A DNA stretch of 6,647 bases from an uncultured Mycolicibacterium sp. Lineage in GTDB: Bacteria > Actinomycetota > Actinomycetes > Mycobacteriales > Mycobacteriaceae. The DNA lies in the NCBI RefSeq assembly GCF_937941905.1, contig NZ_CALDGS010000174.1:1-6647 (forward strand), read 5' to 3'. This document shows, one piece after another, positions 1 through 6,647 of the stretch (position 1 is its first letter; each line of letters starts with the position of its first letter). The notes under the pieces are model-generated. The model ran no database searches. It was not told the origin of the DNA and was given only the letters and a program-made list of their open reading frames with translations. Made by a program: the position numbers and the translations under genes.

Positions 1-52
1 CCGACACACCCGACACCGAAACACCAACACCACCAACAAACCCCACCAACAC
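1..52 (-). other. G/T-rich coding stretch at the C2-to-next-A linker
   Basis: The last 17 codons of the frame (residues 2199-2215) use only codons ending in G or T. Every one is GTG, GTT, TTG, GGG, GGT, TTT or TCG. The plus strand has no T at all in positions 1-52 and GC is about 58 percent, against a much higher level in the rest. The peptide is VLVGFVGGVGVSVSGVS and stays aligned with the matching linker after C1 (VLVAMTADPGQRLSALD), so it is not a frameshift. The upstream codons RLRR still use CGC/CTC/CGG, so the switch is sharp near position 52. Confidence 0.8.
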
Positions 53-3000
53 GCGGCGGAGCCGCTCGACGAGGGTCTCGATGGTCTCGGCGTCGTAGAC
101 GTCGGTGCGGTACTCGACGGTGCCGGAGATGCCGGCGGGTTTGCCGTCGACGGTGCGGCGTTCGGCCAGGCCGAAGGACAGATCGACGCGGGCGGTCCGG
201 GTCTCCAGCGGGATCTCGTCGACCTGCAGGTCCTCGAGTGCGAAACCGGCCTCGGCGCCGTCCTGCTGCAGGTTGCGCCAGGACAGCATGACCTGCACCA
301 GCGGGTGGTGGGTCAGCGACCGGGTCGGGTTGAGCCGGTCGACGATCACCTCGAACGGCACGTCCTGGTTCTCGAACGCCGCCAGGCTGCGCGACCGCAC
401 CTGCCCCAGCAGGTCGGCCACCGTCGGATCCCCGCTCAGGTCCACCCGCAGCACCAGCGTGTTGACGAAGAACCCGACCAGCTCGTCGAGCGCCGGATCA
501 CGCCGGCCACCGATCGGGAAGCCCACGGCCACATCCGTACTCGAGCTCAGCTTGCCCAGCAGCACCGCCAGCGCGGCCTGCACCACCATGAACGTGGTGA
601 CGTCGTGCTCGCGGGCCAGCCGTTCGACGGCCTCGTGCAGCTCGTCGGGCCAGTCGAAGCTGACGGTGGCGCCGCGCTGGTCGGCCACCTCGGGGTAGGG
701 CCGGTCGGTCGGCAGCTCCAGCCGCTCCGGGAGGCCGGCCAGGGCCTGCTCCCAGTAGGCCAGCTGGGAGGCGATCGGGCTGTGCTCGTCGTCGAGGTCG
801 CCGAACTGTTCGCGCTGCCACAGCGTGAAATCCACGTACTGGACCGGCAGCGGCGGCCAGTCCGGCGCGTTGCCGGCGCGGCGGGCGGCGTAGGCGGTGC
901 CGAGGTCGTCGACCAGCGGCCGGACCGACAGCAGGTCGGCGGCGATGTGGTGCACCACCGCGACCAGCACGTGCTCGGTGGGGCCGGTGCGGAACAGCCG
1001 GGCCCGCAACGGGATCTCGGACTCCAGCAGGAAGGGCCGGCGGGCCAGCTCGTCGCAGGCGTCCTGCAGCCGCTCGTCGCCCCAGTCGGCGGCGTCGACG
1101 ACCTGCCAGCCGAAGTCGGCCCGCTCGGCCGGCACCACCCGCTGGTGCGGCACGCCGTCGGTGGCCGGGAACACGGTGCGCAGGCTCTCGTGGCGGGCCA
1201 CCACGTCGGCCAGTGCCGCCCCGAGCGCGTCGGGGTCGAGCGTGCCGGTGAGCCGCAGCGCCACCGCGATGTTGTAGGTGGCCGACGGCCCGTGCACCTG
1301 GTCGATGACCCACAGCCGGTGCTGGGAGAACGACAGCGGGATCTCGGCCGGCCGCGGCTCGACCGGCCGCAGCGGCCGGACCGGGCCCCGGCCGCCGTGT
1401 TCGACGTGCGGGGCGAGCTGGGCGACCGAGGGCGCCTCGAACAGCGTGCGCACCGACAGGTCGCAGTCGAATTCGGCGTTGACCGCGGCGACGAGCCGCA
1501 TGGCCAGCAGCGAGTCGCCGCCGAGGTCGAAGAACGAGGTGTCCACGCCCACCCGGTCCAGGCCGAGGACGCGGGCGTAGATGCCGGCCAGGATCTCCTC
1601 GACCGGCGTGCTCGGGGCGCGGTAGTCCCCGGCGGTGTAGTCGGGCACCGGCAGGGCGCGCCGGTCCAGCTTGCCGGAGACGGTCAGCGGCATGTTCTCG
1701 ATGGCCACGATCGCCGCCGGCACCATGTAGGCCGGCAGCCGCTCGGCCAGCGCGGCCCGGACCTTGGCCGGGTCGGCGGTGCCGGTGAAGTAGCCGACCA
1801 GGCGCTTGTCGCCGGGCCGGTCCTCGCGCGCGATGACCACCGACTGCTCCACGCCGTCGATCTCGGCCAGTGCCGTCCGCACCTCGTCGGGTTCGATCCG
1901 GTAGCCGCGGATCTTGACCTGCTCGTCGGCGCGGGCGATGTACTGCAGCTGGCCGTCCGGGCGCCAGCGCACCAGGTCGCCGGTGCGGTACATGCGGGTG
2001 CCCGGCGGCCCGAACGGGCAGGGCACGAACCGGGCGGCGGTCAGGTCGGGCCGGCCGAGGTAGCCGACGCCGACGCCGCGACCGGCGACGTAGAGTTCGC
2101 CGACCACGCCGACCGGCACCCGGCGCAGCCGCTCGTCGAGCACGAACAGCGCCACCGTGTCGGGCGGGGTGCCGATGGGCGCGGCGCCGGAACCCGGCTG
2201 CAGCGGATCGCTGAGGGTGGCGTAGACGGTGGTCTCGGTGGGGCCGTAGGCGTTGATCACCACCCGGCCCGGTGCCCACTGGTCGACCACCTCGGCCGGG
2301 CAGGCCTCGCCGCCGAGCAGCAGCGCGGTGGACTCCAGGCCCTCCGGCGACAGCGCGGCCACCGCCGACGGCGTCTGGGTGAGCACGTTGACCCGCTCGC
2401 GGACCAGCAGGGCATGGAAGTCGTCGGGCGAGGTGACCACCCGGTCCGGCACCACGACGAGCCGGGCGCCGCCGAGCAGGGCGGCCCAGATCTCCCACAC
2501 CGAGAAGTCGAAGGCGTAGGAGTGGCACTGGGTCCAGACCTGGTTGTCGGGCAGGGCCGCCGGGGTGGATGCCGCGAGGTGGGCCAGGTTGGCCTGGGTG
2601 ACCGCCACGCCCTTGGGGGTGCCGGTGGTGCCGGAGGTGTAGATCAGATAGGCCAGGTCGTCCGGGGACGGCATGGGCAGCGGCGTGTTCGGCCGGCTCG
2701 CCAGGCTGGGATCCTCGAGATCGAGCACGACCACGTCGCGGCCGTCGGCGCGGTAGCCGTCCAGCCGCGGCCGCAGCTCGGCGGTGGTGAGGACGGCCCT
2801 GGGCTGGGCGTCGTCGAGCATGAACGCCATCCGGGCCGGCGGCAGCGCGGTGTCGATCGCCAGATAGGCCGCCCCCAGTTTGAGGGTGGCGAGCATGGCG
2901 GCCACGGCCCGGGCCGAGCGCTCCGACAGCAGTGCCACCACGTCGCCGGGGCCGACGCCGTGATCGGCGAGCAGGTGCGCCAACCGGTTCGAGGCGACGT

Positions 3001-6000
3001 CGAGTTCGCGGTAGGTGACCGACCGGTCGCCATCGGTGACGGCGACGGCATCCGGTGCGGCCGAGACCTGTTCGGCGAACAGCTGCGGGATCGACTTGCG
3101 CACCGGCTCGGGGCGGGTGAGCACCTCGCGGTTGCCGAGGTGGTCGAGTCGCGCGTGTTCGGCGTCGTCGAGGACGTCGAGCGCAGACAGCCGCTGCCCG
3201 GGATCGGCGGTCATCGCCACCAGCACCCGGCGCAGCCGTTCGATGAAGCCCTCGATGGTGGCGGCGTCGAAGACGTCGGTGCGGTACTCGGCGAGCACGC
3301 CGATCCCGACCGGCTCCCCGCTGCGGGTCCAGCTCTCGCTCAGCGAGAAGGCCAGATCCATTCGGGCGGTGTTGGTTTCGACAGGCAGCTGGGCGATCTC
3401 CAGGTCGCCGAGCGCGATGGCGATCTGGTCGCTGGTCTCCCCGGGCAGGTTGCGCCAGGACAGCATGACCTGCACCAGCGGGTGGTGGGTCAGCGACCGG
3501 GTCGGGTTGAGCCGGTCGACGATCACCTCGAACGGCACGTCCTGGTTCTCGAACGCCGCCAGGCTGCGCGACCGCACCTGCCCCAGCAGGTCGGCCACCG
3601 TCGGATCCCCGCTCAGGTCCACCCGCAGCACCAGCGTGTTGACGAAGAACCCGACCAGCTCGTCGAGCGCCGGATCACGCCGGCCACCGATCGGGAAGCC
3701 GATGGCCACGTCCGAGCTCGAGCTCAGCTTGCCCAGCAGCACCGCCAGCGCGGCCTGCACCACCATGAAGCCGGTGGCGTTGTGGTCGCGGGCCAGTTGG
3801 GCGATCCGCTGCTGCAGTTCGGCGGGCCAGAGCGTGGAGAAGCTCGCGCCGCGCTGGTCGGCCACCTGCGGGTAGGGCCGGTCGGTCGGCAGCTGCAGCC
3901 GCTCGGGCATGCCGGCCAGAGCCTGTTCCCAGTAGGCCAGCTGGGAGGCGATCGGGCTGTGCTCGTCGTCGAGGTCGCCGAGCTGTTCGCGCTGCCACAG
4001 CGTGAAATCCACGTACTGGACCGGAAGTTCGCGCCAGGGCGGGGCGATGCCGGCGCACCGGGACAGGTAGGCGGTGCCGAGGTCGTTGACCAGCGGGCCG
4101 ATGGACAGCCCGTCGGCGGCGATGTGGTGCACCACCGCGACGAAGACGTACTCGTCCTCGGCGGTGCGGAACAGCCGGGCCTGCATGGGGATCTCGGCGT
4201 CGAGCTGGAACCGGTGCCGCACCACCGCGCCGATGGCCTCGTCGAGCCGTACGTCGTCCCAGTCGGTGGCGTCGACGACCTGCCAGCCGAAGTCGGCCCG
4301 CTCGGCCGGCACCACCTGCTGGTACGGCACGCCGTCGGGTGCGGGGAACACGGTGCGCAGGCTCTCGTGGCGGGCCACCACGTCGGCCAGCGCCGCGCCG
4401 AGCGCGACGGTGTCGACGGTGCCCTTGAGCCGCAGGGCGACCGGCATGTTGTAGGTGGCCGAGGGGCCCTGCAGTTGGTCGAGGAACCACAGCCGGTGCT
4501 GGGAGAACGACAGCGGCACCCGTTCCGGCCGGGGGTCGACCGGCGTCAGCGGGGCCAGGGTCTGCTCCGGTCCGCCCACCCGGCCGGCCAGCTGGGCGAC
4601 CGACGGCGCCTCGAACAGGGTGCGCACCGACAGGTTCACGTTGAGCGCGGTGTTCACCGCGGCGATCAGCCGCATGGCCGACAGCGAGTCGCCGCCGAGG
4701 TCGAAGAACGAGTCGTCGACCCCGACCCGGTCGCGTTCGAGCACCCGGGCGTAGATGCCGGCCAGGATCTCCTCGACGGCGGTCGACGGCGCCCGGTAGG
4801 TGTCGGCGTCGCCGAACTCCGGGGCCGGCAGCGCACGCCGGTCCAGCTTGCCGTTGACGGTCAGCGGCAGCTCGTCGATCACCATGATCGCCGCCGGCAC
4901 CATGTATTCCGGCAGCCGCTCGGCCAGGGCGGCCCGCGCCCGCGCCGGGTCGACGTCGCCGGTGACGTAGCCGACGAGGTACTTGTCGCCGGGCCGGTCC
5001 TCGCGGGCGACGACCACGGCCTGCTGCACACCCTCGACCTCGGCGAGCACCGACCGCACCTCGCCGAGCTCGATGCGGTAGCCGCGGATCTTGACCTGCT
5101 CGTCGGCGCGGCCGACGTAATGCAGTTCGCCGTCGGTGCCCCACCAGACCAGGTCGCCGGTGCGGTACATGCGGGTGCCGGCCGGCCCGAACGGGCAGGC
5201 CACGAACCGCGACGCGGTCAGGCCGGGGCGGCGCCAGTAGCCCAGGCCCGCACCGCTGCCGGCGACGTACAGGTCGCCGATGACGCCGGGCGGCACCGGC
5301 CGCAGCCAGGAGTCCAGCACGAAGAACGCCAGGTGCGGCAGCGGTCCGCCGACCGGGCTGACGTCGTGATCGGCGTCGGCGGGGAAGATCTCCCGGAACG
5401 ACGCGTGCACGGTGGTCTCGGTGGTGCCGTACAGGTTGAACAGCCGCGGCTGGCCGGGGTGGGCCTCCAGCCAGGGCCGCAGCCGCGGTGGTTCGAGGGC
5501 CTCGCCGGCGAAGATGACGGCCTCGAGCTTGAGCCGGCGGGCCAGTTCGGGCTGCAGGCCGTCGGCGGTCTGCAGCGCGTAGAACGCCGACGGCGTCTGG
5601 CTCAGGACGGTGACGCCCTCCCGGGCCAGCAGCGCGTGGAACTCCTCGGGGGTGCGGGCGACGGTCTCCGGGACGACGACGAGCCGCCCGCCGAACAGCA
5701 GCGCCCCCCACATCTCGCACACCGAGACGTCGAAGGCCAGCGAGTGCCACTGGGACCAGACCTGCCCGGACAGTTCCATGTGGGCGGCCATCCCGTCGAG
5801 CAGCTCGGTGACGTTGCGGTGCGCGATGGCAACGCCTTTCGGGGTGCCGGTGGTGCCCGAGGTGTAGATCAGGTAGGCGGTGTCGTCCGGGGCCGGTGCC
5901 GGCAGCGGGGTGGCCGGCCGGCTGTCGACGTCGGCGGTGTCGAGGTCGATGACGAGCAGATCGCGCCCGTCGAGCCGGTCAGCGAGGGCGCCGGTGGTGA

Positions 6001-6647
6001 TCGCGACCGTGGGGGCGGCGTCGCCGAGCACGAACTCCATCCGCGCGGCGGGGACGGCCGGGTCGATGGGCACGTAGGCGGCGCCGGTCTTGAGCACGGC
6101 CAGGATCGCCACGATCGCCCGTGCCGACCGCGGCATCAGCAGCGCGACCTGCCGGCCCGGTCCCACACCGTGTTCGGCCAGCAGGTGGGCCAGCCGGTTG
6201 GAGGCCTCGTCGAGTTCCCGGTAGGTCATCGAGCTGTCCTCGAAGGTCAGCGCGACGGCCTCCGGATTGCGTGCGGCCTGCGCGGCGAACCGGGCCGGGA
6301 TGGCCTCGCCGCGCGGTGCGGGGCCGGCGATCGCGGCGCGGTTGCTCCACCGGTCCAACCGGTTCCGCTCGTCGGTGCTGAGCGGATCGATGCGGTGCAC
6401 CGGCTCGTCGGGGTGGGCGGTGACGCCGGCGAGCAGCCGCCGGAACCGGTCGACGAGGGCCTGCACGTCGGCCTCGCCGAACACATCGGTGTCGTACTCG
6501 ACCCGCAGGGTGAGCTCGTCGCCGGGGATGGCCTGCACGGCCAGCGGGTAGTGGTTGTACTCCCGGTGTTCGATGTCGGTGACCCGGATCCGGTCGTCGG
6601 TGAGGGCGGCGGGGTCCAGCGGGTAGTTCTCGTAGACGAACAGCGTG
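1..6647 (-). CDS. Multimodular non-ribosomal peptide synthetase, internal fragment (C-A-T-C-A-T-C), both ends outside window
   Basis: A single frame (codon lowest coordinates 2 modulo 3) stays open for 2215 codons. It is the only frame carrying NRPS motifs, and both A3 motifs (YTSGTTGTPKG, residues 261-271 and 1336-1346) fall in it. Domain order is C(end)-A-T-C-A-T-C, so the window holds one complete C-A-T module (C1-A2-T2), an A-T pair whose C domain is cut, and one further C domain. Such enzymes are cytosolic assembly lines: A domains make aminoacyl-AMP, the phosphopantetheinyl carrier holds the amino acid, and C domains form the peptide bond. The A3-to-A3 repeat is 1075 residues, normal for a C-A-T module. 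No epimerization, methyltransferase, thioesterase or reductase domain is present. With modules on both sides, the whole protein must be considerably larger. The product is unknown; a mycobacterial lipopeptide or glycopeptidolipid-type synthetase is one possibility but nothing here proves it. Certain as an NRPS, unsure of pathway. Confidence 0.97.
268..523 (-). repeat. 256-base identical intragenic repeat, copy in C2
   Basis: Partner of 3445-3700, direct orientation, 3177 bases apart, in the same reading frame. It codes residues 2042-2126 of C2. The similarity continues to 592 with about five substitutions, and stops abruptly on the other side, where the sequence below 268 diverges from its counterpart. 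Confidence 0.92.
671..847 (-). repeat. Near-identical repeat in C2 (C4-motif region)
   Basis: Partner of 3848-4024, about 95 percent identical by eye. The region between this block and the 268-592 block (593-670) is clearly more diverged, so similarity between the two C domains is patchy. Confidence 0.85.
1081..1213 (-). repeat. Near-identical repeat in C2 (C2-motif region)
   Basis: Partner of 4258-4390. The next stretch towards the active site (about 850-1080) is much more diverged between the two C domains and contains the HHIAADL change. Confidence 0.82.
1409..1621 (-). other. T2: peptidyl carrier domain (PCP)
   Basis: Residues ~1676-1746, directly after A2. The phosphopantetheine attachment site is FFDLGGDSL (1705-1713) with Ser1712 encoded at 1511-1513. 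Flanking helices VEEILAGIYARVL and SVRTLFEAPSVAQLA are the same as in T1. It carries the residue activated by A2, receives the chain from T1 through C1, and donates to C2. Confidence 0.95.
1643..3094 (-). other. A2: adenylation domain, substrate not assigned
   Basis: Residues ~1185-1668, a complete adenylation domain. Motifs: TYREL (1211-1215), LKLGAAYLAID (1255-1265), A3 YTSGTTGTPKG (1336-1346), A4 FDFSVWE (1379-1385), A5 NAYGPTETT (1465-1473), YRTGDL (1553-1558), A8 RADEQVKIRGYRIEPDE (1572-1588; hinge Asp1574), A10 SGKLDRRALP (1657-1666; catalytic Lys1659). Pocket residues by eye alignment to GrsA: D1380 F1381 W1384 T1423 L1443 G1445 A1466 V1474 Y1475 K1659. This is an ordinary alpha-amino acid pocket without a charged residue to hold a charged side chain, but I do not recognise the code. 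Small oddities are RIEPDE in place of the usual RIELGE and AID-T in place of PLDP after the A2 motif; neither removes a catalytic residue. Confidence 0.95.
3445..3700 (-). repeat. 256-base identical intragenic repeat, copy in C1
   Basis: Read base by base, this block equals 268-523 with no difference found. It codes residues 983-1067, from the C5 glycine-rich region to the RNL after VQVML. Eighty-five codons in a row are therefore identical including synonymous sites. Past the 3700 edge there are about five differences, followed by a further ~50 identical bases ending at 3769. Confidence 0.92.
3848..4024 (-). repeat. Near-identical repeat in C1 (C4-motif region)
   Basis: This 177-base segment matches 671-847 with about nine substitutions by eye and no gap. 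It codes the stretch from the YVDFTLWQRE motif through the conserved LPTDRPYP segment to DQRGA. The spacing to its partner is again 3177 bases. Confidence 0.85.
4258..4390 (-). repeat. Near-identical repeat in C1 (C2-motif region)
   Basis: This 133-base segment matches 1081-1213 with about six substitutions and no gap. It codes the LADVVARHESLRTVF motif and the following ERADFGWQVVDA stretch of the condensation domain. The spacing is 3177 bases. Confidence 0.82.
4592..4804 (-). other. T1: peptidyl carrier domain (PCP)
   Basis: Residues ~615-685, starting after the A10 motif and a short linker. The phosphopantetheine site is FFDLGGDSL (647-655), with the modified serine Ser654 encoded at 4685-4687. 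It is preceded by VEEILAGIYARVL and followed by SVRTLFEAPSVAQLA, the normal helices of a carrier domain. It holds the amino acid activated by A1. Carriers with GGDS are common ahead of either epimerization or condensation domains in actinobacteria; here the next domain is C1, with no epimerization domain between. Confidence 0.95.
4817..6301 (-). other. A1: adenylation domain, substrate not assigned
   Basis: Residues ~116-610 form a complete amino-acid-activating domain of the ANL superfamily. Core motifs in order: A1-type TYREL (141-145), A2 LKTGAAYVPID (185-195), A3 YTSGTTGTPKG (261-271), A4 FDVSVCE (305-311), A5 NLYGTTETT (404-412), A6/A7 with YRTGDL (494-499), A8 GRADEQVKIRGYRIELGE (512-529; hinge Asp515), A10 NGKLDRRALP (598-607; catalytic Lys600). 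Aligned by eye to GrsA-Phe, the pocket residues are D306 V307 C310 S349 I378 A380 L405 V413 H414 K600. The Asp306 and Lys600 pair is what alpha-amino acid substrates need. The frame LSQTPSAF and the TETTVH context resemble Thr-type domains (code DFWNIGMVHK), but five of the ten pocket positions differ (F to V, W to C, N to S, G to A, M to L), so I do not name a substrate. Confidence 0.95.
6353..6646 (-). other. C0: C-terminal end of a condensation domain
   Basis: Residues 1-98 are the tail of a condensation domain; its HHxxxDG active site lies beyond the right edge. The visible part has TLFVYENYPLD (1-11), then NHYPLAVQ (31-38), then VEYDTDVF (49-56) and a closing helix ending in RFRRLLAG (67-74), the usual final helix before the C-A linker. 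The FENYP-like and HYPL elements are known from many C domains. They differ from the two other C domains here, which instead have HHPLVQVMLSWRNL at the matching place. C0 would join the upstream peptide to the amino acid on T1. Its donor stereochemistry (LCL or DCL subtype) cannot be judged from the tail. Confidence 0.85.

Larger units (their letters stand above)
32..1351 (-). other. C2: condensation domain with altered HHxxxDG (HHIAADL)
   Basis: Residues ~1766-2205, complete up to the linker. Motifs: C1 LSFSQHRLWVIDQV (1771-1784), C2 RHESLRTVF (1818-1826), C3 HHIAADL (1899-1905), C4 YVDFTLWQRE (1938-1947), C5 VGFPIGGRR and VGFFVNTL (2041-2065), C6/C7 VPFEVIVDRLNPTR and HHPLVQVML (2096-2121). 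The second His (1900) and the Asp (1904) are kept, but the last glycine of the motif is leucine (CTG at 932-934 of the plus strand read in reverse). It should pass the T2-bound peptide to the next module beyond the left edge. Like C1 it looks LCL-type and no epimerization domain precedes it. Confidence 0.93.
3167..4531 (-). other. C1: condensation domain with intact HHxxxDG
   Basis: Residues ~706-1160. Motifs: C1 LSFSQHRLWFLDQL (711-724), C2 RHESLRTVF (759-767), C3 HHIAADG (840-846; catalytic His841, Asp845, Gly846), C4 YVDFTLWQRE (878-887), C5 region IGFPIGGRR and VGFFVNTL (982-1006), C6/C7 VPFEVIVDRLNPTR and HHPLVQVML (1037-1062). It should condense the T1-bound chain with the amino acid on T2. 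The first motif reads like an LCL-type domain, the HH(I/L)xxxxGD signature of dual epimerization/condensation domains is absent, and T1 has no epimerization domain after it, so an L-donor is the likely state. Much of the domain is nearly identical in DNA to C2, at a spacing of 3177 bases. Confidence 0.95.

Noticed and set aside
1..52. AC-rich short repeats as a possible microsatellite, intergenic region or CRISPR-like repeat
   Set aside because: The stretch remains open in the NRPS frame and aligns with the C-A linker of the other module; units are irregular, with no spacer-repeat pattern.
897..1580. Plus-strand pairs at 897-1277 plus 1278-1580, and 4074-4454 plus 4455-4754
   Set aside because: They look like a conserved tandem pair but are antisense to C-domain and carrier-domain coding sequence in each module, and their recurrence follows from the module repeat.
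498..2528. 676-codon open frame on the minus strand
   Set aside because: It is in a different register from the frame with the NRPS motifs and its translation is Arg/Ala/Gly/Pro-rich with no domain; it is a shadow of the GC-rich gene.
3015..3875. Plus-strand open frame of 286 codons, and its relative at 105-698
   Set aside because: Ser/Arg/Thr-rich antisense translation of C-domain DNA. The two resemble each other because they lie opposite the repeated C1/C2 segments, not because they are a gene family.
3675..5750. 691-codon open frame on the minus strand
   Set aside because: Same wrong register as 498-2528 and similar to it only because the modules are duplicated; Arg/Pro/Ala-rich shadow.
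5979..6486. Short overlapping open frames on both strands near the right end
   Set aside because: All overlap the A1 N-terminal coding region in other registers, have biased low-complexity translations and no recognisable domain.

Overview
The whole 6647-base window lies inside one very large gene read on the minus strand. Codons whose lowest coordinate is 2, 5, 8 and so on form an uninterrupted frame of 2215 residues. It enters at the right edge (6646) and leaves at the left edge (2) with no start or stop codon, so both gene ends are outside the window. The product is a modular non-ribosomal peptide synthetase (NRPS). In protein order (right to left) it shows: the last ~98 residues of a condensation domain (C0), an adenylation domain (A1), a carrier domain (T1), a condensation domain (C1), a second adenylation domain (A2), a second carrier domain (T2), and a third condensation domain (C2) that is complete up to its linker to the next module. 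Residue numbers below start at the codon 6644-6646.

The base composition is very GC-rich, with C or G in most third codon positions. Phrases such as the CPFGP(A/P)GTRMYRTGDLV-like stretch after the A domain core resemble NRPSs of Mycobacterium, Rhodococcus and Nocardia. I therefore suggest a mycobacterium-like actinobacterium, by recollection only. The peptide product cannot be named. The two substrate-pocket signatures read as DVCSIALVHK (A1) and DFWTLGAVYK (A2), and I do not match either confidently to an amino acid.

Working model: A1 activates an amino acid and loads it on T1, and C0 joins the upstream peptide to it. C1 passes the chain to the residue loaded on T2 by A2, and C2 hands the product to the next module beyond the left edge. 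No epimerization, methylation, ketoreductase or release domain is visible.

The two C domains are near duplicates. They align without gaps over long stretches at a fixed spacing of 3177 bases and include a 256-base block that is identical base for base, while the substrate-binding cores of A1 and A2 differ strongly. The other notable points are a loss of the glycine in the HHxxxDG active-site motif of C2 and an abrupt change to G/T-only codons in the last 17 codons at the left edge.

There is no intergenic space, so I see no promoter, terminator, RNA gene, mobile element or CRISPR array. The long open frames in other registers on both strands are shadows of this GC-rich gene. I found no sign of a previously undescribed kind of system.
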